Source: Sphingobacterium sp. GVS05A (lineage in GTDB: Bacteria; Bacteroidota; Bacteroidia; Sphingobacteriales; Sphingobacteriaceae). From it: a stretch of DNA of 64,000 nt. The DNA is taken from positions 868,001 to 932,000 of the forward strand of contig NZ_JAHXYR010000001.1 in the NCBI RefSeq assembly GCF_019969845.1, written 5' to 3'. A program made the translations under genes and the position numbers. Shown here in pieces: positions 7,975-17,032 of the stretch (its first letter is position 1; every line of letters starts with the position of its first letter). The notes beneath the pieces were generated by a model, which made no database searches, was not told the origin of the DNA, and was given only the letters and a program-made list of their open reading frames with translations.

Positions 7975-10017
7975 ATGATACAAAAAGTCAAATGGGGGAC
8001 GCTCTCGATCGTCTTAATGATGCTGTCATGTCAGTCCAATAAGAGCAAAGAGGGTGCACAAGAAGTCAGAACCAATTTTTTTGATGTTTCTGGCATGGAC
8101 ACAACAGTCAATCCTGGTGACAACTTCTTCCAATATGCGAATGGTGCATGGATGAAAAATACCCAGATACCGGCTTCCGAAACGGGCTGGGGCTCATTTT
8201 ATATTCTAGCAGATGAAAATTTGCAGAAATTAAAAACAGTATTGGAAAATGCTGCTCAGTCCAACGCCAAGAAGGGATCAGATCAACAGAAAGCTGGTGA
8301 TTTCTATGCGAGCGGTATGGATACCGTAACCATTGATAAACTTGGTGCCAAGCCGATAGAAGGAACGATTCAGAAAATCAATGCATTGAAAACTGTCGAT
8401 GAATTGATCGCCTATGCGGCAGATGGATTTAAAGATGGCGATGGTGACCTTTTTAGTTTTTATGTGGCTGCCGATGATCGGATCAGCAGTAAAAATGCAC
8501 TTCAATTTTTTCAAGGTGGTTTGAATCTGCCAGAGGCTAGCTACTATTTGGATCAGGATGATAAAGCGAAAAAGATCAGGGAAGCTTATGTGGCCTATTT
8601 GGTTAAAATGTTTGGATTGATCGGTGAGGGAGCAAATGCCCAGAAATCTGCTGAAGAGGTACTAAAACTGGAAACGGAAATCGCGAAATCCCATGTAACG
8701 CCCGTTGAATTGCGGGATCCAATCAAAAACTATAATAAATTTGCCGTTCAGGATTTCCAGAAACAAACCCCAAATTTGAATTGGAAAGATATTCTTGGGC
8801 GACTGGAGGTGAAGACTGATACAATTTTGGTACAGCAACCTAAGTTCTACCTCGCCTTAAATAATTTGTTGAAATCACAGCCTGTAGATATTTGGAAAAC
8901 AAAACTAAAGGCTGATTTGGCAAATGCTTCTGCGACTGCGCTGAGTAAGGAGTTTCGTGATGCAAAATTTGAACTATTCGGCAAGACACTCAATGGACAA
9001 AAGCAGCAAAAAGAACGTTGGAAGTTGATGGTTAGTTCTGCTGATGAAAACCTGGGTGAGATTGTCGGTAAACTTTATGTCGATGACTATTTCAAACCTG
9101 AAGCAAAACAGCGCATGATGGAATTGGTCGATAATTTGCAAAAAGTCTACAAGACCAGAATCGAGAAATTAGACTGGATGACACCGGAAACCAAGAAAAA
9201 GGCAATCGAAAAATTGGAAGCTTTTGTCAAGAAAATCGGTTATCCAGAAAAATGGAAAGATTATAGCGATGTAGAAGTTGCAAAAGATACGTATTATGCG
9301 AATCTGCAGTCTTCAGCTAAGCATGCTTATAAGGAGATGGTCAGTAAAATAAGCAAGCCTGTTGATAAAAAGGAATGGCTCATGACAACACCTACCGTAA
9401 ACGCTTATTATAATCCACCCTACAATGAGATTGTATTCCCAGCGGGAATCCTACAATTTCCATTCTTTGACGCCAATGCGGATGATGCGATCAACTATGG
9501 TGCTATTGGTGCTGTCATAGGTCATGAGATGACACATGGTTTTGATGATCAGGGCAGACAGTATGATAAGGCCGGTAATTTGAATGATTGGTGGACAGCA
9601 GTAGATGCCAAACAGTTTACCGAACGTGCAAATCAAGTAACGAAATTGTACGGCAGCTTCACCTTATTGGATAATCAACATGTCAATGGAGAATTAACCC
9701 TTGGGGAGAATCTAGCTGACATTGGTGGATTGAACATTGCTTATGATGCATTTAAACTGACCAAACAAGGGCAGGGGAACGATAAGATTGACGGTTTTAC
9801 AGGTGATCAGCGTTTCTTTTTGAGTTTTGCACAGGTATGGCGGGTGAAAAGCAGCGATGAGCGCATGCGTTTACGTTTGAAAGTTGATCCACATAGCCCG
9901 GAACAGTTCCGTGTAAATGGCCCTGTCTATAATATGGAAGCATTTTATAAGGCATTTAATGTGCAGCCTACAGCTAAAATGTACGTTGCACCGGAAAAAA
10001 GAATTTTAGTTTGGTAA
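7975..10017 (+). CDS. M13 family zinc metallopeptidase, lipoprotein
   Basis: A 680-residue neprilysin/PepO-type endopeptidase. The N-terminus is a lipoprotein signal (LSIVLMMLSC, lipobox Cys19), so it should be anchored in the envelope. The zinc site is complete: HEMTH at about residues 517-521 and ENLAD at about 577-581; the substrate-binding NAYYNP motif lies near residue 478, as in neprilysin. The C-terminus ends with RILVW, close to the family's conserved C-terminal Trp. Length is full for the family. Likely role: peptide degradation in the periplasm or at the cell surface. Confidence 0.95.
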   Translation: MIQKVKWGTLSIVLMMLSCQSNKSKEGAQEVRTNFFDVSGMDTTVNPGDNFFQYANGAWMKNTQIPASETGWGSFYILADENLQKLKTVLENAAQSNAKKGSDQQKAGDFYASGMDTVTIDKLGAKPIEGTIQKINALKTVDELIAYAADGFKDGDGDLFSFYVAADDRISSKNALQFFQGGLNLPEASYYLDQDDKAKKIREAYVAYLVKMFGLIGEGANAQKSAEEVLKLETEIAKSHVTPVELRDPIKNYNKFAVQDFQKQTPNLNWKDILGRLEVKTDTILVQQPKFYLALNNLLKSQPVDIWKTKLKADLANASATALSKEFRDAKFELFGKTLNGQKQQKERWKLMVSSADENLGEIVGKLYVDDYFKPEAKQRMMELVDNLQKVYKTRIEKLDWMTPETKKKAIEKLEAFVKKIGYPEKWKDYSDVEVAKDTYYANLQSSAKHAYKEMVSKISKPVDKKEWLMTTPTVNAYYNPPYNEIVFPAGILQFPFFDANADDAINYGAIGAVIGHEMTHGFDDQGRQYDKAGNLNDWWTAVDAKQFTERANQVTKLYGSFTLLDNQHVNGELTLGENLADIGGLNIAYDAFKLTKQGQGNDKIDGFTGDQRFFLSFAQVWRVKSSDERMRLRLKVDPHSPEQFRVNGPVYNMEAFYKAFNVQPTAKMYVAPEKRILVW

Positions 10018-10100
10018 GAGGTTAATACTTGCTAGTCTGTTATTTCCGATGGAGAGACACACTGGTTGATGAAGAATGAAGGGAAAAAGATAGATTTATC

Positions 10101-10131
10101 TTTGAATTGTGATAAAAACTAATTACTTTTG
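10101..10131 (+). promoter_or_regulatory. rplU-rpmA promoter
   Basis: TTTG (10101-10104), 19-base spacer, TACTTTTG (10124-10131): an excellent match to the Bacteroidota consensus. The leader would be about 30 bases. Confidence 0.75.
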
Positions 10132-10165
10132 CCCTTCATTTAATAACACATTTAATTAATTAACA

Positions 10166-10477
10166 ATGTACGCAATAGTAAATATAGCAGGACAGCAATT
10201 TAAGGTTGCAAAAGACCAGTTCCTTTTTGTACACCGTTTACAAGGAGATGAAGGCGCTAGTATTGAATTTGACAATGTATTGTTAGCAGAAGACGGTGGT
10301 AAATTTACCATTGGTACACCTAGCGTTGCTGGTGCAAAAGTTTCGGCTAAAATTTTGTCTCATTTAAAAGGCGATAAAGTTATCGTTTTCAAGAAAAAAC
10401 GTCGTAAAGGCTACAAAAAGAAAAACGGTCACCGTCAACAATTTTCTAAAATCCAGATCACTGGTATTACGTTATAA
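10166..10477 (+). CDS. rplU: 50S ribosomal protein L21
   Basis: A 103-residue ribosomal protein starting [18 protein letters not shown], typical of L21, with the C-terminal signature [17 protein letters not shown] that contacts 23S rRNA. It is followed 43 bases later by rpmA, the usual order. The start is fixed by the conserved N-terminus. Confidence 0.98.
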   Translation: MYAIVNIAGQQFKVAKDQFLFVHRLQGDEGASIEFDNVLLAEDGGKFTIGTPSVAGAKVSAKILSHLKGDKVIVFKKKRRKGYKKKNGHRQQFSKIQITGITL

Positions 10478-10520
10478 TTGAATTTTTAATCAGACATTAG
10501 TCTTAAATTAAGATAAAGAA

Positions 10521-10784
10521 ATGGCACACAAAAAAGGTGCGGGTAGTTCTAAGAACGGCCGTGAGTCACATAGCAAGCGTTTAGGTATCAAAATCTTCGG
10601 TGGTCAACAAGCAATCGCTGGTAACATCATCGTACGCCAACGCGGTACACAACACAATCCTGACACAAATGTTGGTATTGGTAAAGACCACACATTGTTC
10701 GCTCTAGTAGACGGTAAAGTAGTTTTCCGTAAAAAAGCTAACAATAAATCTTATGTATCTGTAGTTCCTACAGAACAAGCATAA
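10521..10784 (+). CDS. rpmA: 50S ribosomal protein L27
   Basis: An 87-residue ribosomal protein with the standard L27 pattern: [16 protein letters not shown], then [28 protein letters not shown]. The N-terminus begins directly with AHKKG, so there is no cleavable Firmicutes-type extension. The N-terminal tail reaches the peptidyl-transferase centre. It is in an operon with rplU and ends at a terminator. Confidence 0.98.
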   Translation: MAHKKGAGSSKNGRESHSKRLGIKIFGGQQAIAGNIIVRQRGTQHNPDTNVGIGKDHTLFALVDGKVVFRKKANNKSYVSVVPTEQA

Positions 10785-10805
10785 GGTTTGCAACAATATT
10801 TGAAG

Positions 10806-10834
10806 AAGGCATCAAGCAATTGATGCCTTTTTTT
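10806..10834 (+). terminator. Terminator after rpmA
   Basis: The stem AAGGCATCA/TGATGCCTT (10806-10814 with 10821-10829) is followed by seven T. The remaining 240 bases to 11075 hold nothing I recognise. Confidence 0.9.
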
Positions 10835-11075
10835 GTGTATATCACTTTTTGTTGCCAAATTTTATTTTTAACAGATTCAATGATTCGGCCGAAATCAAGG
10901 AATGTTCCATCTGATTGGATCAGAGTTGTTTGCTGGTTCGAAAAACTCGTGGATGTTCTCATAAGGGAAAAAAACGGGTCTTTATTTATGAGGTAAATTG
11001 TTATTTTCTGTTAAATGTAACCGCTTTGGTACAATTTTTATAAAGGATATGTGTTTTTAAGATAAATACCGATTT

Positions 11076-11819
11076 ATGAAATACAACAAGTTTGGATATG
11101 GTCTGTGTGCTGGATTGTTTGCCTGCTCTCTATATTCCTGTAGTTCGATCTATATGCCCAATGTTCCTTCGGCACCTATGTTTACAGAAGCTGGTGAGGT
11201 TTATGTCTCCGGAAATATAAATACAAAGGCAAATGTATCCGCAAATTTGGGTGTAGCAGTGACGGATCACGTTGCTGTGATTGCTAATGGATCCTATGTA
11301 GACAATGGATCCAATACCAAGGACTACGCGCAGAAAATGGGGGAAGCGGGGATAGGTTACTATACACGTTTTGGTAAAAAAAATAATCGGGTATTTGAAG
11401 TATATGGTGGTTATGGGTTAGGGACCACAAGTGTAATTGATAAAAGATCGTCAACGATGGGGCAGGCAATTGTGGAGACACAAGACATGGACTTTGACAA
11501 GATTTTCGTGCAGGTGAATTTTTCATCGGAAAAGAAGGATGCCCTGAAATTGTTTGGTAATAGACATGATATTGACTACGGTACAATCATTAGACTGAGC
11601 AATATGCGTATGAAGAACTTTGCGATAGATGGCCTTCCAGTCGAGAAAGAAGATAATATGCTTATTGAGCCTGTGTTTTATACCAGGATGGGGCTTGGAA
11701 AAGGGTGGAAGTTGCAATACACAAATGGTATGGTTTTCGGTTTTAAAAGCAATACATATTTAAAAGCTGGTTACCCATTGTTTACACTGGGAGTTTTGTA
11801 TAAATTTGGAGGAAAATAG
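11076..11819 (+). CDS. Putative outer-membrane protein with lipoprotein signal
   Basis: A 247-residue protein I do not recognise as a named family. The N-terminus has a hydrophobic segment ending SLYSCSS, a possible lipobox (Cys22). The rest is rich in alternating aromatic/hydrophobic strands (GVAVTDHVAVIANGSY, AGIGYYTRFG, FEVYGGYGLGT) and ends in LGVLYKFGGK, resembling a small beta-barrel with a near-terminal aromatic. An outer-membrane location is inferred. It is paired with the next lipoprotein gene, 5 bases apart, so they are likely co-expressed. Confidence 0.6.
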   Translation: MKYNKFGYGLCAGLFACSLYSCSSIYMPNVPSAPMFTEAGEVYVSGNINTKANVSANLGVAVTDHVAVIANGSYVDNGSNTKDYAQKMGEAGIGYYTRFGKKNNRVFEVYGGYGLGTTSVIDKRSSTMGQAIVETQDMDFDKIFVQVNFSSEKKDALKLFGNRHDIDYGTIIRLSNMRMKNFAIDGLPVEKEDNMLIEPVFYTRMGLGKGWKLQYTNGMVFGFKSNTYLKAGYPLFTLGVLYKFGGK

Positions 11820-11824
11820 CGGCT

Positions 11825-12415
11825 ATGAGCAAGAAAATTTTATTTGGATGTTTGGTCTTTTTGGGCTTATTCATTTCCGGATGCGGAGTAAATAGACAAA
11901 AAGCACAGATCGAGAACTTGGCGAAATGTAAGTTTGACGTAGAATCAGTGGACAGTATTCGATTGGCAGGGACGTCGCTGCAGCGTCTGATTAAAAATAA
12001 TCAGATTGACCTCGGGGCGGCACCGAGTCTGGCTTTGGCCTACTTACGAAAGGATATTCCTTTGGATGCCGTAATTCGTCTTAAAATAGATAATCCAACA
12101 CTAAAGAAAGCATCCATCAATAAGTTTCAATATATCATTCTATATGGTGGCCAGCAGCTTGTCGAAGGAATTGTCAATCAATCCTTGCAAATTGAACCTG
12201 GTGAGTCTACTGTGGCCAATGTACGTATTGCAACCAATATTTATGATCTTTTGGTGAATTCGGATCTGCAAAATTTTTTAATGTCCAGCGACGAGAATAA
12301 AAAGGGAATATTTACGTTAAAAATTAAACCTTCGATCAATATTGCTGGCCAATCGGTATTCTATCCTGGATATATTACCATAGATAAGGCGGTGAGCCGA
12401 AAAATCCTGCTATAA
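11825..12415 (+). CDS. Lipoprotein, possible LEA14-like fold
   Basis: A 196-residue protein with a clear lipoprotein signal (LFGCLVFLGLFISGC, mature Cys20). The middle, PLDAVIRLKIDNPTLKKASINKFQYIILYGGQQLVEGIVN, has the pattern of a LEA14/WHy beta-sandwich: a hydrophobic strand, an (D/N)NP turn and a strand. This is a weak assignment. The start is 5 bases after the previous gene, and a terminator follows. Function is unknown; the pair is probably an envelope complex. Confidence 0.6.
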   Translation: MSKKILFGCLVFLGLFISGCGVNRQKAQIENLAKCKFDVESVDSIRLAGTSLQRLIKNNQIDLGAAPSLALAYLRKDIPLDAVIRLKIDNPTLKKASINKFQYIILYGGQQLVEGIVNQSLQIEPGESTVANVRIATNIYDLLVNSDLQNFLMSSDENKKGIFTLKIKPSINIAGQSVFYPGYITIDKAVSRKILL

Positions 12416-12438
12416 GGGGTACGGATCAGTAAAAAGAT

Positions 12439-12474
12439 AAAAAGGTTTCCCATGCGAATGGAAAACCTTTTTTA
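12439..12474 (+). terminator. Terminator ending the 11-12.4 kb pair
   Basis: AAAAGGTTT...CCAT pairs with ATGG...AAACCTTTT, with a T-run to 12474. It separates the lipoprotein pair from the sugar-oxidation cluster. Confidence 0.75.
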
Positions 12475-12655
12475 TTGATGGAACTTTTTTTGACTAACCT
12501 TAACCTCCCTGTGGAGATGGGCAAGTCTGCTTGCTAAACCGTTATTACAAAAGGTTCCTTTGTGTAAGAATTAAACTGTAATAAAAAAGTTATAATGTCA
12601 AAGTGTAAAGTATACACCTTATTTTATATTTTAGTCTTTAAATAGAAACCTAAAT

Positions 12656-13624
12656 ATGTTAAAAAGATTCTTAATTCCTGTTTTGCTGTTTGCCGGGGTA
12701 CATGCTATTGCTCAAAAGAAGTTTGATCCTTATGAGCAGACCATTGAAGGGACCAATCTTTCGTTTAAAATGGTAGCAATCCCGGGCGGAAGCTTCAAAA
12801 TGGGATCTGTCACTGGCGGGAAGGATGATGAAAAGCCGGTACATGAGGTTAAACTTGATCCGTTCTGGATGGGGCAGTATGAAGTGACCTGGGATTTGTT
12901 TGAGCCTTTTTTGTACAAAGATTACGAAATCGCAAAAAGCAAAGATGGTAAGGTTGCGCCGGAAATAGACGCCGTCACCAGACCCACGAAACCCTACCTT
13001 GATATGACATTTGGTTTTGGTAAAGAAGGGCATCCTGCACTTGCCATGACGCACTATAATGCGATTCAATTTTGTAAATGGTTATATGTACGTACAGGTG
13101 TATTCTATCGTCTGCCAACGGAGGCGGAATGGGAATATGCTGCACGTGCCGGGGCTAAGACCGCTTATTTTTTTGGAGATAAAGAGGCTCAATTAGGTGA
13201 TTATGCCTGGTTTAAAGATAATTCGGAGCAAAAAACGCATGCTGTAGGAGAGAAGAAACCTAATCCTTGGGGCCTTTATGATATTTATGGTAATGTGGGG
13301 GAATGGACCTATGACCAATACAAAGCCGATAGCTATACTGAAGGTAAAGATAAGGTGTTAACGAATCCAGTTGTCGTTCCAACGACTTTGTATCCGCATG
13401 TTGTCCGTGGTGGAGCGTTCGATCATGCTGCAGCAGATCTTCGTTCGGCTGCCCGTGGAGCCTCAGACCCAATTTGGAAACAATTGGACCCTCAGGTTCC
13501 AAAAAGTAATTGGTGGTTTCCCGAAGCACCATTTGTCGGTATGCGTTTAGTACGACCGTTGAATCCACCTAGTCATGAAGAAATTATGGCTTATTATGAT
13601 AAAAAACCAATTAAAGATTTTTAA
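12656..13624 (+). CDS. SUMF1/FGE-sulfatase-fold protein, exported
   Basis: A 322-residue protein with a Sec signal peptide (LIPVLLFAGVHAIAQ) and a formylglycine-generating-enzyme fold: VAIPGGSFKMGS, PVHEVKLDPFWMGQYEVTW, RLPTEAEWEYAARAG, GLYDIYGNVGEWTYD and VVRGGAFDHAAADLRSAARG. Only one cysteine is present (FCKW), so the two-cysteine copper site of true FGE is missing and sulfatase activation is unlikely. It is the first gene of an eight-gene run, 28 bases before a Gfo/Idh/MocA gene. A periplasmic binding or accessory role in sugar oxidation is inferred. Confidence 0.88.
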   Translation: MLKRFLIPVLLFAGVHAIAQKKFDPYEQTIEGTNLSFKMVAIPGGSFKMGSVTGGKDDEKPVHEVKLDPFWMGQYEVTWDLFEPFLYKDYEIAKSKDGKVAPEIDAVTRPTKPYLDMTFGFGKEGHPALAMTHYNAIQFCKWLYVRTGVFYRLPTEAEWEYAARAGAKTAYFFGDKEAQLGDYAWFKDNSEQKTHAVGEKKPNPWGLYDIYGNVGEWTYDQYKADSYTEGKDKVLTNPVVVPTTLYPHVVRGGAFDHAAADLRSAARGASDPIWKQLDPQVPKSNWWFPEAPFVGMRLVRPLNPPSHEEIMAYYDKKPIKDF

Positions 13625-13652
13625 AAAATAAAATAATCAATATAAAACTGTT

Positions 13653-14966
13653 ATGGAAAATCTAGAAAGAAGAGATTTTATTAAAACTTCTGCCATGGTT
13701 GCAGGCGGTGCCATGTTAAGCTCACTGCCTTTATCCGGAGCCTATGCTGCTGGTTCTGATGTCATCAAAGTGGCTTTAGTTGGCTGTGGAGGTAGAGGTA
13801 CCGGTGCTACATTTGACGCCCTAAGCTCAGGAGCGAACATCAAAGTTGTTGCTTTGGCTGATGCATTTAAAGATAATTTAGATAGTACATATAATACGCT
13901 TAAAGAGAAATGGCAAGATAAAATCGATGTCAGCGATAACCATAAATTTGTAGGATTTGATGCTTATAAAGAGGCTATTAAATTAGCTGATGTTGTTATT
14001 TTAGCGACGCCTCCAGGGTTTAGACCGACACATTTTGAAGAAGCAATCCGTCAGGGAAAACATGTTTTTATGGAGAAACCTGTTGCTGTTGATATTCCAG
14101 GTGTGCAACAAGTTATACGTGCGGCTGCTGAGGCTAAACGCAAAAAATTGAATGTTGTCGTCGGTTTGCAACGTCGCTATCAGACCAACTATCGTGAAGC
14201 GATCAAGCGTATCCATGACGGCGCAATCGGTGATATTACTTCAGGACAGGTGTATTGGAATTCGGGCGGGGTATGGGTACGCCCACGTAAACCAGAACAA
14301 TCTGAAATGGAATATCAGATGCGTAACTGGTATTATTTCAACTGGTTGTGTGGTGACCACATCGTTGAGCAACATGTACACAACATTGACATTGCCAACT
14401 GGGTGAAAGGTTCTTATCCAGTATCGATCCAAGGTACAGGAAGTAGAGCACACCGTACTGGTAAAGAATACGGCGAAATCTATGATAATTTTGCGCTCGA
14501 ACTGACCTATGCAGACAACAGTGTGGTATATAGCCAATGTCGACATTTTGAAGGAATACAAAATCGCGTTGATGAGCAGTTTCAGGCGACAAAAGGTCGC
14601 GTATATCTTTCGGCTGGTGGACAGGCTGTATTGTATGATTGGAAAGGTAAAGAGATCTATCGCCATGACGCGAAAGGTAATCCAAATCCTTACCAACAAG
14701 AACACAAAGAACTTTTTGAAGCGATCACTAAAGGTGAGTATAAGTTTGACAATGCAGAATATGGCGCTTATAGCACGTTAACGGGGATCATCGGACGTAT
14801 TGCTTGTTATACAGGTAAGGTTATCAAATGGGATGAGGCATTGAAATCAACAATCAAATTGGGGCCAGATGTACTGGCGTGGGATGCTAAACCGAAGTTA
14901 CTTCCTGATACAGAGGGTTTTTACGCTGTAGCAAACCCCGGTCAAAATACAAGCCTTTATATATAA
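13653..14966 (+). CDS. Gfo/Idh/MocA family oxidoreductase, Tat-exported
   Basis: A 437-residue NAD(P)-type oxidoreductase. The N-terminus carries a twin-arginine signal (ERRDFIKTSAMVAGGAML). A Rossmann domain follows: VALVGCGGRGTGAT, then the family's EKPVAVD motif (Lys of EKP is the usual catalytic residue). The C-terminal half has WVRPRKPEQSEMEYQMRNWYYF-type sequence and GDHIVEQHVHNIDIANW, as in exported sugar oxidoreductases of Bacteroidota. Tat export suggests the protein is folded with tightly bound cofactor before transport. It is the second gene of the cluster; ApbE starts 13 bases on. Confidence 0.92.
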   Translation: MENLERRDFIKTSAMVAGGAMLSSLPLSGAYAAGSDVIKVALVGCGGRGTGATFDALSSGANIKVVALADAFKDNLDSTYNTLKEKWQDKIDVSDNHKFVGFDAYKEAIKLADVVILATPPGFRPTHFEEAIRQGKHVFMEKPVAVDIPGVQQVIRAAAEAKRKKLNVVVGLQRRYQTNYREAIKRIHDGAIGDITSGQVYWNSGGVWVRPRKPEQSEMEYQMRNWYYFNWLCGDHIVEQHVHNIDIANWVKGSYPVSIQGTGSRAHRTGKEYGEIYDNFALELTYADNSVVYSQCRHFEGIQNRVDEQFQATKGRVYLSAGGQAVLYDWKGKEIYRHDAKGNPNPYQQEHKELFEAITKGEYKFDNAEYGAYSTLTGIIGRIACYTGKVIKWDEALKSTIKLGPDVLAWDAKPKLLPDTEGFYAVANPGQNTSLYI

Positions 14967-14979
14967 TAGCAGTGCAGTG

Positions 14980-16002
14980 ATGGGGCTAAATAGGGAAATC
15001 TGCTGTATATTCTTTTTTATTATTGGGGCGCTTGGTTTACAGGCACAAACTGGTCAAAAAAAGTTAAGCAAGATTCGCCTGGAAGGCCCCGCACAAGGCA
15101 CGCAGTTTCACGTTACTTATTTCGCTTCAGATAGTCTTGTCAGGCGGTCGGAGATTGATAGCATCTTAAAAGTTATCGATCTATCGATGTCGATCTATCG
15201 CAAGGATTCGAAAATATCCTTGTTCAACCAAGACAGCGTTATGCAGATTGAAATGGATAAGCATATGGCCTATGTCATTGCGGCTTCATTCCGATACAAC
15301 AAACTATCTAAAGGCCAATTCGATATTACTATTGCCCCACTGGTCAACCTTTGGGGCTTTGGTATTAAAAAAAGTCAGGTTCCTCCGGATTCGGCAACAG
15401 TTTACGCCGCGAAACAATTTGTAGGCATGCATCATCTTAAAGTCAATCGCAAGCAGCTAATCAAGAAAAAGCAGGGGGTTAAGATTGATGTCAATGGTAT
15501 CGCACAAGGGTATACCGTCGATGTGCTGGCTGATTACCTCGAACATAAAGGAATTTCCAATTATATGGTGGAAGTAGGTGGTGAAATTAGAGCTTCGGGA
15601 ACTCCACCAGGACAAAAGGGCTTTTCCATTGGGATTGTCCAGCCCGACGAAAACAAGCAGGAGGATATCATGACAGCGGTTGTCCAACTCAACTCCGGTG
15701 CGCTAACCACAGCTGGTAGTTTTGAGAAATTTATTAAATATAAGGATAAAAAACTAGGGCATCATATCAATCCGGGTACAGGATTCCCTTATACAACCAG
15801 TGTATTAAGTGTTACTGTATATACCAGAACTGCCATGGATGCTGATGCTTTGGACAACTACTTTATGGGAATGGAACCGACAGAGATTATCGCGAAGGCC
15901 AGGAAATTGAAAGACGTGGAAGTTTTTGTCATTTATAAGAATAAAAACCAAGCCATTCAGACGATTTATTCAGATGGATTTGGTAAATTATTTAAAAATT
16001 AA
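14980..16002 (+). CDS. apbE: FAD:protein FMN transferase
   Basis: A 340-residue exported flavin transferase. A signal sequence (ICCIFFFIIGALGLQAQ) is followed by the ApbE domain: EGPAQGTQFHVTYF, DVNGIAQGYTVD, EVGGEIRASG, SGALTTAGSFEKF and HHINPGTGFPYTTSVLSVTV, ending TAMDADALDNYFMGME. It attaches FMN by a phosphoester bond to Ser/Thr of periplasmic flavoproteins. I prefer the ATG at 14980 to the GTG at 14977. No FMN-binding-domain target (NqrC, RnfG) is in the window, so its client is unknown; its place between two sugar-oxidation genes suggests a redox partner there. Confidence 0.93.
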   Translation: MGLNREICCIFFFIIGALGLQAQTGQKKLSKIRLEGPAQGTQFHVTYFASDSLVRRSEIDSILKVIDLSMSIYRKDSKISLFNQDSVMQIEMDKHMAYVIAASFRYNKLSKGQFDITIAPLVNLWGFGIKKSQVPPDSATVYAAKQFVGMHHLKVNRKQLIKKKQGVKIDVNGIAQGYTVDVLADYLEHKGISNYMVEVGGEIRASGTPPGQKGFSIGIVQPDENKQEDIMTAVVQLNSGALTTAGSFEKFIKYKDKKLGHHINPGTGFPYTTSVLSVTVYTRTAMDADALDNYFMGMEPTEIIAKARKLKDVEVFVIYKNKNQAIQTIYSDGFGKLFKN

Positions 16003-16017
16003 TCAACTATAAACAAA

Positions 16018-16941
16018 ATGAAAAGATCTGATTTTATAAAAAGTGGCCTTTTGGCCGCTGGAGCCGGATTATCTGGGCATACATTTGCCTCAACAAACCA
16101 AAATGCGACCAATATGATGGATAAAGGAAAGACATTCAATCTAAATTATGCACCACATCAAGGGATGTTCAAGAACCACGCAGGGGACAACTTTCTGGAC
16201 GAAATCCGCTATATGCATGATTTGGGTTTCAGGGGAATTGAAGATAACGGTTACCTCGGTCGTACATTGGACGAGCAAAAGAAAGTAGGAGACCTATTGG
16301 CTAAATTGGGAATGACGATGGGTGTATTTGTCGTTGATGGCGGTCAAAATTGGATGCCTTCCTTAGCGACAGGTAAAAAAGAGTTCTTAGACAAATTTGT
16401 CGAAACCTGTCATAAGTCTGTAGAAGCGGCCAAGCGCTGTAATGCAAAATGGCTTACGGTAGTCCCTGGATTTTATGAACGGAGATTACCTTGGGGAAAT
16501 CAATTCAGCAATATCCTTGAGGCGATGCGTAGAGGGGCAGAGATCTTCGAACCACATGGTCTGGTGATGGTGCTAGAGACTCTAAGTGATACGCCGGAAT
16601 TATTTTTACAACAGACGCATGAAACCTATGCGATGTGTAAGGCTGTCAATAGTCCTTCTTGTAAAATATTGTACGATATCTACCATATGCAACGTACAGA
16701 AGGGGATTTGATTGCTAACATGAACCGTTGCTGGGATGAAATTGCCTATATTCAAATTGGTGATAATCCGGGCCGTAAAGAACCCACTACAGGAGAGATC
16801 AATTATAAAAATGTCTTCAAACATATTCATACTAAAGGATATAGGGGTATAATGGGTATGGAACATGGTAATTCTAAGCCCGGTAAAGAGGGAGAAGACA
16901 GATTGGTAACTGCCTACCGTGAGGTCGATAGCTTTTTGTAA
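16018..16941 (+). CDS. Tat-exported TIM-barrel sugar isomerase/epimerase-like enzyme
   Basis: A 307-residue protein of the xylose-isomerase-like TIM-barrel family, close to hydroxypyruvate isomerase. The N-terminus is a twin-arginine-like signal (KRSDFIKSGLLAAGAGLSG; the pair is K-R rather than R-R). Metal-site candidates include VLETLSD, YDIYHMQ, IQIGDNPGR and MGMEHG. Relatives act on keto-sugars, as isomerases, epimerases or lyases, with a divalent metal. It lies 15 bases after apbE in the cluster. A role on a 3-keto-sugar produced by the neighbouring oxidoreductases is plausible but inferred. Confidence 0.88.
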   Translation: MKRSDFIKSGLLAAGAGLSGHTFASTNQNATNMMDKGKTFNLNYAPHQGMFKNHAGDNFLDEIRYMHDLGFRGIEDNGYLGRTLDEQKKVGDLLAKLGMTMGVFVVDGGQNWMPSLATGKKEFLDKFVETCHKSVEAAKRCNAKWLTVVPGFYERRLPWGNQFSNILEAMRRGAEIFEPHGLVMVLETLSDTPELFLQQTHETYAMCKAVNSPSCKILYDIYHMQRTEGDLIANMNRCWDEIAYIQIGDNPGRKEPTTGEINYKNVFKHIHTKGYRGIMGMEHGNSKPGKEGEDRLVTAYREVDSFL

Positions 16942-17032
16942 TATTTTAATAGTGTACTATTGACAATTAGATTTAATTTCTTAAATTGAGCAGGTAAAAC
17001 CAATTAGTAGTATTGTAAAACACCATTTATTT

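Noticed and set aside
11076-12415. SusC/SusD-type nutrient uptake pair
   Set aside because: Both proteins are far too small, with no TonB box, plug or SusD helical repeats.
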